NCBI GenBank assembly: GCA_044371675.1
Contig: JBILTF010000017.1
Coordinates: 1-31,565, forward strand
Direction of reading: 5' to 3'
DNA length: 31,565 nt
Source of the DNA: CAIZGX01 sp044371675
GTDB taxonomy: Bacteria > Bacteroidota > Bacteroidia > Flavobacteriales_D > Sanyastnellaceae
Shown here: positions 1-9,107 of the stretch, in pieces
Layout of the letters: each line of letters starts with the position of its first letter
Position numbering within the stretch: the stretch's first letter is position 1
Notes under the pieces: model-generated
Told to the model about the DNA's origin: nothing
Database searches by the model: none
The model's input: only the letters and a program-made list of their open reading frames with translations
Made by a program: the position numbers and the translations under genes

Positions 1-102
1 CCCCTTGTTTTGGCAGGGGCAGGAAGGGGGTACCTAGCTGCTAATAAAGAGGGCGCCCCCCTAATTCGTTAATTAGAGCAATTGATGATACCTGTTTAAC
101 AC
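1..102 (+). repeat. Left inverted repeat of the island
   Basis: Positions 1-102 are the exact reverse complement of 11262-11363. Similarity continues with mismatches (103, 112, 114, 120, 121, 126) to about 129. The outer half is rich in G runs and holds a GGGCGCCC palindrome at 51-58. The inner part is the 3' end of the ribbon-helix-helix gene at 73-225. The repeat may extend left of the window. Confidence 0.9.
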
Positions 103-225
103 TAGTAAATAAAGGGCTTCACGGAGTATTTCAGATTTCTTTTGCTGAGTTAATTTTTGTATTTCTGTCATTCTTTTTAGTTCAACCTCATTCAGCCTAA
201 TAGTTAGGTAATACGTTTTTTTCAT
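73..225 (-). CDS. Small ribbon-helix-helix DNA-binding protein
   Basis: A 50-residue reading frame starting MKKTYYLTIRLNEVELKRMT and ending NRYHQLL. A short basic beta-strand (YYLTIRLN) followed by two helices is the layout of Arc/MetJ/CopG-type ribbon-helix-helix proteins, which bind operators as dimers and often control plasmid copy number, toxin-antitoxin loci or mobilization genes. The start ATG is the complement of 223-225 and the stop is at 73-75, inside the left inverted repeat. It diverges from the gene at 304, so the 78 bp between them probably hold both promoters. No toxin partner is recognisable. The fold call rests on sequence pattern only. The specific role is unknown. Confidence 0.65.
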   Translation of the reverse strand: MKKTYYLTIRLNEVELKRMTEIQKLTQQKKSEILREALYLLVLNRYHQLL

Positions 226-303
226 AATCTTTTACAATAAATACAATGATTTTTAGCAAAAGTGGTCTTTTGTGTTATTTCTGAGTATTTATAATTAAAA
301 ACT

Positions 304-717
304 ATGGAAACAAATATTGACCAAACACCTAATCTACAAGTAGTTTCAGAAACATTAGGTATTAGTTATGTCGCTACGCGACATATGTACGAATATGGAG
401 CAATTAACGAAACAGAGGTATTAAATGATTTACGAAAAGGCCTATTATTCGAGTGGTTGACCTTTATTAACTTGTATACCGATTCGAATATTAACGATTT
501 TGAAGAGATAATTGTAAAGTTATTTTTGGACAATCTCAGTGACAATATCATCGTGGATCTCTCATCCGAGGAACTAGAGAGAATGATTGAAGACAGGACA
601 TATGCAGGTACAATTCAAGTTGTCAATCTCGACAATCAAGAGAATGAAATATCTAGAATACCAATACGCTTAACACTTAATCAGTACATTAATTTTCTCG
701 AAATCGGAATAAAATAA
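304..717 (+). CDS. Hypothetical protein, 137 aa
   Basis: I do not recognise this protein. It is acidic and apparently soluble, with no signal peptide or membrane segment. The N-terminal half looks helical (residues about 10-60, including an ETLGISYVATRHMYEYG stretch that could be a helix-turn-helix). The C-terminal half has short strand-like segments. It is the only rightward gene in the island and is divergent from the ribbon-helix-helix gene at 73-225. The start ATG follows an AT-rich leader. A weak hairpin with a short T run lies downstream at 760-780. Codon use fits a real gene, but function is open. Confidence 0.6.
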   Translation: METNIDQTPNLQVVSETLGISYVATRHMYEYGAINETEVLNDLRKGLLFEWLTFINLYTDSNINDFEEIIVKLFLDNLSDNIIVDLSSEELERMIEDRTYAGTIQVVNLDNQENEISRIPIRLTLNQYINFLEIGIK

Positions 718-759
718 ATGAAAGCATCTAATTCCTTTTGACTTAAAGATGCATTTAGC

Positions 760-780
760 CCTGTACATTACAGGTTTTAC
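760..780 (+). terminator. Possible terminator after the 304-717 gene
   Basis: Stem CCTGTA (760-765) and TACAGG (769-774) with a three-base loop, followed by TTTTAC. The stem is short and the T run is brief, so this is tentative. Confidence 0.35.
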
Positions 781-801
781 AGCAGTCATGATACATCAAC
801 A

Positions 802-823
802 GGCTCGGTGCTTTGCACCGGCC
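802..823. other. GC-rich stem-loop between convergent genes
   Basis: CGGTGC (806-811) pairs with GCACCG (815-820) across a TTT loop, extended by GGC (802-804) and GCC (821-823) with one bulged T. It lies 3 bases past the stop of the metallopeptidase gene and could end or stabilise the restriction operon transcript. No T run follows on either strand. Confidence 0.4.
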
Positions 824-826
824 TTA

Positions 827-1534
827 TCAATAATATTCAGGTACAATTAGTGTGTTTAACTCCTGTTTAACGCCCTTCCAATTGGGTAAATGGTTTTCCA
901 ATATAGCTTTGAAGTTGTCGTTGTGATGTCTTTCAATTAGGTGAACCAACTCATGTGCAACAACATATTCTATACAGGAATATGGTTTTTTTACTAGCTC
1001 TAGATTGAATAATAATGTCTTGTTATCCGTATTGCAAGATCCCCATTTGGTTTTCATCGATTTTATCGCAAATCGATTAGCGGTCACCCCAAGAATTGCT
1101 TCCCACTTTGGTATTAATTCATCCAAAACACTTTTTAACTCAGATCGATGCCATTCCTTCATCAAATTAGCTTTCTGATCCGCAGTTGATGATTCTCGTA
1201 CAAACAAATCGATATATGTTTTGGTCTTCAGAACAACTTTAGGGTAACGGTATGGGTGATCGGTTTCATGAACCCGAAGCAAGTATTTTCTCCCTAAAAA
1301 GTAATGTGATTCCCTATTAACGTAAAGCCTTGGTGTTTGTCTATTTTGGGCAGTAAACTTACGTTGCTGCTTTCTAATCCACGGCAACTTACTAACGATA
1401 AATAATCGCAGGGTTTCGCTGTTCACCTCAGTAGGTGCGGCAATGCGTACCCGACCTAATGGCGGATACACAGCAAGATGTATATTCTTGATGTCTTTTT
1501 GTACAACCTCAATATCAAGATCTGCTACGGTCAT
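827..1534 (-). CDS. YgjP-like zinc metallopeptidase of the restriction operon
   Basis: A 235-residue protein of the YgjP/DUF45 family (M48/SprT-like fold). The zinc site is HELVH at residues 194-198, with a third ligand likely His204 in RHHNDNF, and the family-typical KWGSC motif at 163-167. No signal peptide is seen, so it should be cytoplasmic. It is the last gene of the leftward operon: its ATG directly abuts the hsdR stop codon, implying coupled translation. From general knowledge, genes of this family often sit next to hsdR in type I systems; their task there is not firmly known. Control of HsdR turnover is a reasonable guess only. Length is normal for the family. Confidence 0.85.
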   Translation of the reverse strand: MTVADLDIEVVQKDIKNIHLAVYPPLGRVRIAAPTEVNSETLRLFIVSKLPWIRKQQRKFTAQNRQTPRLYVNRESHYFLGRKYLLRVHETDHPYRYPKVVLKTKTYIDLFVRESSTADQKANLMKEWHRSELKSVLDELIPKWEAILGVTANRFAIKSMKTKWGSCNTDNKTLLFNLELVKKPYSCIEYVVAHELVHLIERHHNDNFKAILENHLPNWKGVKQELNTLIVPEYY

Positions 1535-4500
1535 TTAACGATACTCTTTTTGGTTTTTAACGATTTCCAAAATCTCATCAACTTTAGTTGGGTCTTCAAT
1601 GTGTTTGGCAATAGCCATCTTTACTTGTCGCTCCTTCAATGTATTGCCAATCCAGTTGTCCTTCTTCACATACTGTATCTCAACATCCATAACTACTGCA
1701 AGGTTCTCATCCCGATTTAAGTTATCGTAGAGCGCCTGTTTTGCAGGAGTATCAATTACTTTAGGATACTGTGTTTTTCGTGCCGCAGGCTGAATATTTT
1801 TAGCAAGGCTCTCAACCTCTTTGAGGAACTCTTCGTATTGGATTGATCCGTTCTTACGTTGGTGGATTAATTCCTGAAGTAACACGCTCATTTTCTCATA
1901 GTAAACGGGATTTATTGGCATTTCTTGGGTAATCACCTTCCGCATGTTTGCTTCAAGGGTCTCCGCCATAGCTTCTTTACTGTTTCGGATTGCGTTAGGT
2001 AGTTTACCCGTAGCTGCTTCAATACCTTGTTCAACGATTATCTCCAGTAAAGTAGAGTCACCCAGATTACTTATTGTACGGCTGGGGTCAGCACTCAAAT
2101 ACATATCCAATAGCTGCCTCATTTCGGGCTCGTATTGTTTAAGGTCTATATAGTCACCACTAGCTGCCTTTATCGAGTTACGGTGTTCGGTATATGTGTC
2201 TACTTTACGCTTGATTTTATCGGCCTCTACTTGGCTGTAACCTGCAACAATCATTTCACCTGCAACATTATTGTATGCCCTAATCAAAGCAACTACCGTT
2301 TTGTAAAAGGTTAGTCGTTTCTCTTCTGTTTCCTTTAGGGCATCCTTATCTTCGGTATTTCCACAAAAGAACTTGATGAATTGCTCAATCTGTCTTGGTG
2401 GTTCAACCCCAATGCAAAGTTGATGGATCGCCTCAAGTGCATCATCCATACGTTCCTTTGCCTTGATTAAGCGATTTACCAATAAACCTTTTACATCATC
2501 GTCCTCAAAATCGTCAAATGCATCTGAAGTATAATCAGAGATAGACCTATTAAGGCTATTGAAAAGGTTTTTATAATCAACAATGTATCCAAATTCTTTA
2601 TCTTCCTTTTCAGTTCTGTTTACACGGCAGATTGCTTGAAACAAGCCATGATCCTGCATCTGTTTATCAATATACAGATAGGTACAAGAGGGTGCATCAA
2701 AACCTGTTAGCAGCTTGTCAACAACGATTAGCAGTTGCATATTAGCAGGTTCGTCTATAAACTGTTTTTTGGTTTCTTTTTCAAATAGCTCACGATCTTT
2801 TCCATTGAGCATACGTTGATAGATATCAAACTGTTCAATCTTCTCCGTATCACCATCACCAGTAGTTTCACCCTTGATACTTGCCGTTGTTGGTTCATAG
2901 CTTGTTACAATTGCACACTTCTTGAAGCCGAATTGTTGAAATATATCGTAGTACCTACAAGCTTCATATATACTACCTGAAACCAAGATTGCGTTACCTT
3001 TCCCATCACGAAGTCGGGGCTTAACCTTAAAATCTTTGATGATGTCGAAAGCAATCTTTTGAAGACGGTCTTTGGTACTAAGAATTTTTTGGATAGTCCC
3101 CCATTTCTGTTTTAATTCAGCCTTTGGTAGGTCGTTCATACCTGTAGTAACCACATCGAACCAGTCATCAATGCCTTTTTGATCGGTAACCTTTTGGTCT
3201 ACATCTCTCGCTTCGTATAACAAATCCAGTACAACACCATCGTGAACAGCTTCATCGAACTTGTAGGTATGGATGTATTTCCCAAAAATCTCAATCGATT
3301 TCTTGTTGTCGGCTTTTAGCAAAGGAGTTCCTGTAAAACCAATAAACAAAGCTTCTGGAAGCAATTCTTTCATTGCTTTGTGTAGATCACCACTTTGCGT
3401 TCGGTGACATTCATCAATAAAAACGAACAAATTACCCTTGGGTTTAAAGTCAGCGGGCTTTTTTAGTAGAGTGAGAAATTCGTCTAGGTCATTTTCATCG
3501 TTACCCCCGAACTTATGAATTAGCGAACACATCAACCATGGAGTAGTGTCATTTAATCGTTCAAGCAAGTCTCGTCCACTTTTTGTTCTGTAGATCTGTT
3601 CATCAACACCTTTGAATACCTTTTCAATTTGCTCGTCTAATTCAGTCCTATCTGTGACTATGAGTATTCTTGCATTGGTTTGGTTTTCCTTAATCCAATG
3701 TGCAAGCCATACCATCGTCAGGCTTTTACCGCTTCCTTGACTATGCCAGATGATTCCACCTTCTTGTCTTTTTACATATTTCTGAGCTTCCCGAACACCG
3801 AAAAATTGGTTAGGACGACAAAGCTTTTTAACGCCAGCATCAAAAACCACAAAGTCGTGAACGAACTCCAACAACCTACTTTTTTCGCAAAACTGAAGCA
3901 GATGTTGATCTAAAATATTCTGGTTGGGATCGTAATTGTAATCGTCCTCTTTCCACTTTAGGAAGTATTTCTCAGGGGTCTTAGTCGTGCCGTAGTAAAG
4001 TCCTTGGCTGTCATTGCCCGCCAACACTAGCTGCACAGTTGTAAAAAATGCTTTAATAAAGCGATGTTGCTGGTTGTCCAAGTTTTGTCGGATCCCTTCA
4101 TTCACCACCACGCTTGCACGTTTCAATTCCAAAACACCCAAGGCAATACCATTGATGTAAAGTACTATATCTGGTCGTTTTGTGTTCGCACCCAAAACTG
4201 TAACCTCTTCTGCCACGGTGAAGCTATTGTTCAGAGGGTTACTCCAATCAATAAACCAAACTGTCTGAACCAAGTCGGTTGAATCATCTTTGACCTTAAT
4301 ACCATAACGAAGCTTACTATAGACTTCTTTATTGATAGGGTATAGATCATCACTGGGATTGATATTCGCAGCTTTGGTGAAGTCGAATATTGCCCTTGAG
4401 ATAGAACTTTCGGAGTACCTTTTTTGATCAAGTAACCATTTTCGTAAATCCTCTTCTCTAATATTGGTATTTTCTTGATCTTCAAGGTCACCAATATACG

Positions 4501-4564
4501 TGTACCCCAACTGCTCAACGAACAATTGAATCACCCTATTCTGCGTAACCCTTTCTTTTCTCAT
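1535..4564 (-). CDS. hsdR: Type I restriction enzyme subunit R (HsdR)
   Basis: The motor and nuclease subunit of a type I restriction enzyme (1009 aa), which translocates unmodified DNA and cuts it far from the recognition site. The N-terminal nuclease core shows RPD (Asp131-132 region) and LELK near residues 145-148, the PD-(D/E)XK signature. The helicase core follows: Walker A HSQGSGKS at about 274-281, DECH at about 384-387, and FTGTP at about 410-414. A C-terminal helical region would contact the methylase complex. All key residues are present, so it appears intact. The gene lies 2 bp after the NucS-like gene and abuts the metallopeptidase gene, fully inside the operon. Length is typical. 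Confidence 0.95.
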   Translation of the reverse strand: MRKERVTQNRVIQLFVEQLGYTYIGDLEDQENTNIREEDLRKWLLDQKRYSESSISRAIFDFTKAANINPSDDLYPINKEVYSKLRYGIKVKDDSTDLVQTVWFIDWSNPLNNSFTVAEEVTVLGANTKRPDIVLYINGIALGVLELKRASVVVNEGIRQNLDNQQHRFIKAFFTTVQLVLAGNDSQGLYYGTTKTPEKYFLKWKEDDYNYDPNQNILDQHLLQFCEKSRLLEFVHDFVVFDAGVKKLCRPNQFFGVREAQKYVKRQEGGIIWHSQGSGKSLTMVWLAHWIKENQTNARILIVTDRTELDEQIEKVFKGVDEQIYRTKSGRDLLERLNDTTPWLMCSLIHKFGGNDENDLDEFLTLLKKPADFKPKGNLFVFIDECHRTQSGDLHKAMKELLPEALFIGFTGTPLLKADNKKSIEIFGKYIHTYKFDEAVHDGVVLDLLYEARDVDQKVTDQKGIDDWFDVVTTGMNDLPKAELKQKWGTIQKILSTKDRLQKIAFDIIKDFKVKPRLRDGKGNAILVSGSIYEACRYYDIFQQFGFKKCAIVTSYEPTTASIKGETTGDGDTEKIEQFDIYQRMLNGKDRELFEKETKKQFIDEPANMQLLIVVDKLLTGFDAPSCTYLYIDKQMQDHGLFQAICRVNRTEKEDKEFGYIVDYKNLFNSLNRSISDYTSDAFDDFEDDDVKGLLVNRLIKAKERMDDALEAIHQLCIGVEPPRQIEQFIKFFCGNTEDKDALKETEEKRLTFYKTVVALIRAYNNVAGEMIVAGYSQVEADKIKRKVDTYTEHRNSIKAASGDYIDLKQYEPEMRQLLDMYLSADPSRTISNLGDSTLLEIIVEQGIEAATGKLPNAIRNSKEAMAETLEANMRKVITQEMPINPVYYEKMSVLLQELIHQRKNGSIQYEEFLKEVESLAKNIQPAARKTQYPKVIDTPAKQALYDNLNRDENLAVVMDVEIQYVKKDNWIGNTLKERQVKMAIAKHIEDPTKVDEILEIVKNQKEYR

Positions 4565-4566
4565 GA

Positions 4567-5490
4567 TTAAGCTTTGAATAATTTAAAACTAACTTGATAT
4601 CTATAAAACTCAATATTCGGGGCTACAGCCAAGGCTCTACGTATTCTATTGTCATCTTCCAATGCAATGATTACTCCCTTAACAGTCTGTCCTTTCTCGG
4701 CTAATTCTTCCAAAGCATAACCCATATAACGTTGTATTTGACCTACCACATTGTCGCTGGCTCTTCCTTTTTTTAACTCAACTACCAATAATTCTTTTTT
4801 GTCTTTGCTTATGGCAAGTATGTCCATAAAGCCTGTGTCAGTTGGGTATTGCTTTCCAAGTTGTTGACCATCTTCTTCGTATATATCATAGTTCTTGCCT
4901 AATTCTGTTTGTTTCCAATTGGCAATCAAAAAATCTTCAAGGTGCTTTTCTAAAGCAAAAACAGATGGGTCTTCCACTGTTTCATCAGTTGAAATAATTG
5001 TTGGCTGCTTTTTGCCACCGATGAGTTGTTCTAGCTCTGTTGCATAATTGGTAATATCAGAAACAGTTCCGATTGACCCAGTACTATTTTTTAAGCTGTC
5101 GCTCATATCAGCACGTTCAATTGTATTTGGGTACCAATTAACCGTTCTTCTATGCGGTAATGTTTGACCAGCATGATAACTGTAATCATCAAGTATCTCA
5201 GCAATGTGGTAACTACCCATACCATTTGGTGAAATAATAATGTCACCTCTTTTTAAGCCTTTGGCCACCGTCCACAATGCACCGCAGGATAGTCCAGCTG
5301 CTACTTTGCTTTTCTCAGGGTGGTTCTCTAACCAAATGGGTATAAACTTCTTATTGAAGTCCCGCCAATTGTCGGGCAGATGTTTGCTAAGGTCTTGGTT
5401 GATATCAAAATCAGCGCCAATGAAGTTACCATTAAGGCATTCATCAATATGTGCGCTCTTTGCGCCAAGCATTACACGTATATATCTCAT
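4567..5490 (-). CDS. Predicted modified-base-sensing NucS-like nuclease
   Basis: A 307-residue two-domain protein. Residues 1-120 resemble small PUA/EVE-like reader modules found at the front of modification-dependent nucleases (RGDIIISP at 81-88, HRRTVNWY at 113-120). The C-terminal domain (about 170-300) matches the NucS-type PD-(D/E)XK core: TGFMDILAI with Asp223, VVELKKGRA with Glu238 and Lys240, then QIQRYMGY. It is therefore probably a DNA endonuclease, perhaps for modified or abnormal DNA. Its ATG overlaps the hsdS stop (ATGA), and hsdR follows 2 bp on, so it is cotranslated with the type I genes. The nuclease domain call is firm. The reader-domain call is by pattern and moderate. Confidence 0.75.
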   Translation of the reverse strand: MRYIRVMLGAKSAHIDECLNGNFIGADFDINQDLSKHLPDNWRDFNKKFIPIWLENHPEKSKVAAGLSCGALWTVAKGLKRGDIIISPNGMGSYHIAEILDDYSYHAGQTLPHRRTVNWYPNTIERADMSDSLKNSTGSIGTVSDITNYATELEQLIGGKKQPTIISTDETVEDPSVFALEKHLEDFLIANWKQTELGKNYDIYEEDGQQLGKQYPTDTGFMDILAISKDKKELLVVELKKGRASDNVVGQIQRYMGYALEELAEKGQTVKGVIIALEDDNRIRRALAVAPNIEFYRYQVSFKLFKA

Positions 5491-6695
5491 GATACTAGTC
5501 TTATTTTTCCAGTTAACAAGGCCTGCATCATTCCTTGTTTCTGTTGTTTGAGTTTTTGAATTTTATTTTCAAGTAAAGTTGTCATTTCGTCAAGGTCAAA
5601 TAATATTTTTGAAATGTTTTTTTGCTCTGAAGAACTTTCAGGTATCGTGATTAAGAAGTTCTTTATTTCTTCTTGAGATAATGTAGCTAAAACACCACCA
5701 ACCATTTTAGTTTTTATTTGATTTTGAACTATCGGACTAGAAATCAGGTAACCTAATAAAATATTATCCATTCTGAATTTTTTCAGTACAACAATCTGCG
5801 GGTTAACTGTAGCTTTGGTTTCAAGTCTTTTGATAATACAATTTTTACCAATTGAAGCTGTTTTTACTAAAATTATATCCCCTTCATTAACCATTATTTC
5901 TGGCGATTCGTAGTATTTGTCCCATGAAATATAAGTGCATTTCTTGAAAGATAATTTTCCATCAATTATGTTAGACGGACTTAATGATAATGCACCTTCA
6001 TGCTCAGATACAATGTCCTCAACAGTATAACCTCTAAAGCCAATTCGTCCAAATATTTCACAAACATCCCCCAACTTCTTAGTTACCCAACCATCTTTTG
6101 GTTTCAGCAGCTCCTGCATGGCACCTTGTTTAATGGCTTTCTTTTTCTCAATAAGCTTTTCGGTTTGGCTAATTAAAGCATCCATATCAGATAAGGCGTT
6201 AGCAATGGCGGTTTGTTCAGGAAGTGGTGGATAGATAAATTTTGTACTTTTTAAAATACTATTGTACAATCTTTGAATTGTGCCACCCTCTGTATTGTAA
6301 TTTACAGCTTGAAGTATATGAAACAGCAGACGGTTAGGTAAGATTCGTTCATCGTTATCAATCCACACAATATTTGAATCTTGAAAATATGAAGGCTTCC
6401 CGTCATATATTATAGTTCTGCCGATCGTTCCAGCTGCGGATATTAATAATGTACCTTTCTTAGGAAACGAAAACTTCTGTCTGAAGTTAAGATATAATTC
6501 ATTAGTTATGTATGCATCAGGATCTTTACCAAAAGTTCCAATCTTATAAAATGGTATGTCACCTTGTGATTTAGTCTGAAAATGAAAAATCCGTTTACAC
6601 ATTTTAACCTCGCCTAGTTCACCTAAACTTTTCACATCCCATTCCTGAGGAATAACACCTAACTCAGTTTGCTTATATCCTTGTTTTAACTCCAT
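5487..6695 (-). CDS. hsdS: Type I restriction-modification specificity subunit (HsdS)
   Basis: The DNA recognition subunit (402 aa) that sets the target for both HsdM and HsdR. It has two target-recognition domains (about 20-155 and 205-350), each followed by a conserved helix: PPLPEQTAIANALSDMDALI plus a lysine-rich coil ending AMQELL, and a second at 355-400 ending MMQALLTGKIRL. The repeat pattern is the usual internal pseudo-symmetry. It overlaps hsdM by 10 bp and the downstream nuclease by 4 bp. The two recognition domains differ from each other, predicting a bipartite asymmetric target. The target sequence cannot be read from the protein. There is no second hsdS in the window to support target-domain shuffling. 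Confidence 0.95.
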   Translation of the reverse strand: MELKQGYKQTELGVIPQEWDVKSLGELGEVKMCKRIFHFQTKSQGDIPFYKIGTFGKDPDAYITNELYLNFRQKFSFPKKGTLLISAAGTIGRTIIYDGKPSYFQDSNIVWIDNDERILPNRLLFHILQAVNYNTEGGTIQRLYNSILKSTKFIYPPLPEQTAIANALSDMDALISQTEKLIEKKKAIKQGAMQELLKPKDGWVTKKLGDVCEIFGRIGFRGYTVEDIVSEHEGALSLSPSNIIDGKLSFKKCTYISWDKYYESPEIMVNEGDIILVKTASIGKNCIIKRLETKATVNPQIVVLKKFRMDNILLGYLISSPIVQNQIKTKMVGGVLATLSQEEIKNFLITIPESSSEQKNISKILFDLDEMTTLLENKIQKLKQQKQGMMQALLTGKIRLVS

Positions 6696-9106
6696 GAGAA
6701 TCCCATTTTAGCAAGGTGAGCGTTAACTTTTTCTTCCAATTCCTTTATTTGTTTATCAAGCTCTGGTATAGGCGTTTCATATCTATCAAGCAATTCTTTT
6801 AGTCTTTGGGTTAAGCGTTGACTAATACGTTCCATTTCGCTGTTAATGGCAACCTGTATTGCTTTCATCCATTTGCCATCCACCACCAAATTCTGCACAT
6901 CGGTTTCAGCTAGTTTGGCATATTGCGCCAAGGCTTTCTTGTCCAATGTTTCGCTGGCTGTTTTAATATCAGTAGTTAGCTTTGCTTGCTGTTCAATCAA
7001 GCTCATGTATTGTTTCATAACAAGTACCTCATCCTTGGCATCCTTGTCTTTTTCAATCTCCTTTAACCGTTTTGCAACGTTGCCTTTGTTTACTTTATCA
7101 AAATCTGCAAAGTAACCTTCATCTCCGCCATGTTCTTCTTCCAGTTCGGCAAGTTGCGCAGCGATTGTTTCTTTATCAGATTCCAGTTGATCTAATTTTT
7201 GCTGCTCATCTTTGAAGTAGTGCTCAATGATCAAACTTGGTGGAACCAAATCACATGTCCAACCCTTATCTGTTTCTTTACCCGTCTTTTTGTTTTTCTC
7301 AACAATACGTTTTGGTTCAGCAACCCAGCCATCCTCAGAGATCAAGTACATATCATCCTGCATTACATCGCTCCAATAAGCCATTAAATGTTGGTACAAA
7401 TCATACTTGTCCAGCAATGGCATATTGCTATATTGTGTCAAAATGGACTCCGATATTTCTTTAATGACCAACTTGGGCTTTAAAGCCGTTTTAAGCGATT
7501 TTAAGTACGTAGATGAGGATTTGTTCCATTTTGCAAAAACAGTATCCATATTAGCAGAAAAAGCCACAAATTCGGGATGATTGAATATGGTTTGCTTAAT
7601 GGCATCTTGGTCAAACTTGGGTACGTAATATCCTTTACGTTTGCTATTGCCAAATAGATGGTTTTTAAGGTTTGGATAAGCTGTCCAATATTCGGTTAAT
7701 GAATCAACATCAACAGCAGGAATATCACCCAATAAATGAGCTGCAATATCTTGAATATCTTCAGCTTCTTGGCTGTCGATGTATCGAGGTATGTTTAGGT
7801 TATAATCGTTTTTGGGGTCGCTAATCTCGTCCATACTAACTATACGGCTAAACTTGGGTATCTCTAGTTCCTTGTTAAACACATCAACGATCTTATGAAT
7901 ATCCTGTTCCCGTAAACGGTTCTTATTACCATCTTTAATAAAGCCTTTGCTTGCATCAACCATAAAGATACCTTTTCGTTGTTCAGCATCCTCTTTATCA
8001 ATAACAATTATACAAGCTGGAATACCTGTGCCATAAAACAAGTTAGCGGGTAAACCAATAATACCCTTGATCAAGCCACGCTTTAAAATGTTCTTTCTTA
8101 TTTCAGATTCAGCGTTACCTCTAAACAAAACACCATGAGGTAAAATCACCGCAGCTTTACCCGTACTCTTGAGTGATTTAATAAAATGCAATAAGAAGGC
8201 ATAATCACCATTCTTTTCTGGTGGTAAACCAAATCCAGTAAAGCGATCATATAAATCTTCGCTAGGGTTAAACCCTTGCGTCCAATTCTTGAGTGAGAAC
8301 GGTGGGTTAGCGACAATAAAATCAAATGTCTTCAGCCCATCACCGTCTTCATTGAACCATTTAGGATTGGATAGCGTACTGTATCCACCAACTACTTCTC
8401 CTGTTTCGTGTCCATGAATGATGAAATTCATTTTTGCTAAGCCAGCTGTGGTAGTTTCCTTTTCTTGACCGTAGATTGATAGGGGAATAGGTGATTCATC
8501 AGCAGCTTTCAATAGTAGGGATCCAGAACCCGATGCCCCATCATATATGGTTTGTTTGGCGTTTTTAGCTTCAGAGACCTTAATAACTTTTGCAAGTATC
8601 CGACTTACCTCAGCAGGGGTATAGAACTGTCCTTTAGATTTTCCAGATTCAACCGCAAAGTGACCCATCATGAACTCATATGAATCGCCTAGGAGATCGG
8701 ATCCTTCGGCTTTATTGCTCTCAAAATTGAGTTCTGGCTTTTCGAAGATACCAATTAGGTTACTTACTGTATCAATAAGCTCTCTACCTTTACCCAGCTT
8801 GTCCTCATCCTCAAAGCTTACAGTATCTATTACACCTTGAAGGTCGTTTTCTTTAGCAATAGCACTCAAAGCCTTGTTGAGTTCCTCACCAATGTTCTTA
8901 TGCCCTTTGATCAAAGCAATATCTTTGAAGCTGGAACCAGCTGGAACATATATTGCTGATTTGGGATCATTAGCTTTATCTGATACGTATTTGAAGAAGA
9001 GCATAACAAGTACATAGTCTTTGTACTGGGATGCATCCATACCACCTCTAAGGGCATCCGCCCCAGCCCAAAGACTGCTGTATAATTCTGATTTCTTTAT
9101 CGCCAT
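6686..9106 (-). CDS. hsdM: Type I DNA N6-adenine methyltransferase (HsdM)
   Basis: The methylation subunit (806 aa), which protects the host target with S-adenosylmethionine. An N-terminal helical domain (1-150) leads to FYTP (161-164), the cofactor motif DGASGSGS (189-196, a variant of the common DP.CGSG form) and catalytic NPPF (267-270). The last 280 residues or so carry long charged helices with coiled-coil character (QLESDKETIAAQLAELEEE) instead of ending near 500 residues as in EcoKI. That places it in the longer HsdM class. It starts 1 bp after the XRE-type regulator stop and overlaps hsdS. It appears intact. Confidence 0.95.
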   Translation of the reverse strand: MAIKKSELYSSLWAGADALRGGMDASQYKDYVLVMLFFKYVSDKANDPKSAIYVPAGSSFKDIALIKGHKNIGEELNKALSAIAKENDLQGVIDTVSFEDEDKLGKGRELIDTVSNLIGIFEKPELNFESNKAEGSDLLGDSYEFMMGHFAVESGKSKGQFYTPAEVSRILAKVIKVSEAKNAKQTIYDGASGSGSLLLKAADESPIPLSIYGQEKETTTAGLAKMNFIIHGHETGEVVGGYSTLSNPKWFNEDGDGLKTFDFIVANPPFSLKNWTQGFNPSEDLYDRFTGFGLPPEKNGDYAFLLHFIKSLKSTGKAAVILPHGVLFRGNAESEIRKNILKRGLIKGIIGLPANLFYGTGIPACIIVIDKEDAEQRKGIFMVDASKGFIKDGNKNRLREQDIHKIVDVFNKELEIPKFSRIVSMDEISDPKNDYNLNIPRYIDSQEAEDIQDIAAHLLGDIPAVDVDSLTEYWTAYPNLKNHLFGNSKRKGYYVPKFDQDAIKQTIFNHPEFVAFSANMDTVFAKWNKSSSTYLKSLKTALKPKLVIKEISESILTQYSNMPLLDKYDLYQHLMAYWSDVMQDDMYLISEDGWVAEPKRIVEKNKKTGKETDKGWTCDLVPPSLIIEHYFKDEQQKLDQLESDKETIAAQLAELEEEHGGDEGYFADFDKVNKGNVAKRLKEIEKDKDAKDEVLVMKQYMSLIEQQAKLTTDIKTASETLDKKALAQYAKLAETDVQNLVVDGKWMKAIQVAINSEMERISQRLTQRLKELLDRYETPIPELDKQIKELEEKVNAHLAKMGFSWS

Positions 9107-9107
9107 T

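Noticed and set aside
1478..1720. Rightward 80-codon frame across the metallopeptidase/hsdR junction
   Set aside because: It is antisense to two well-supported genes and matches nothing.
4231..4518. Leftward 95-codon frame within hsdR
   Set aside because: It overlaps the N-terminal part of hsdR in another frame; hsdR has full motif support.
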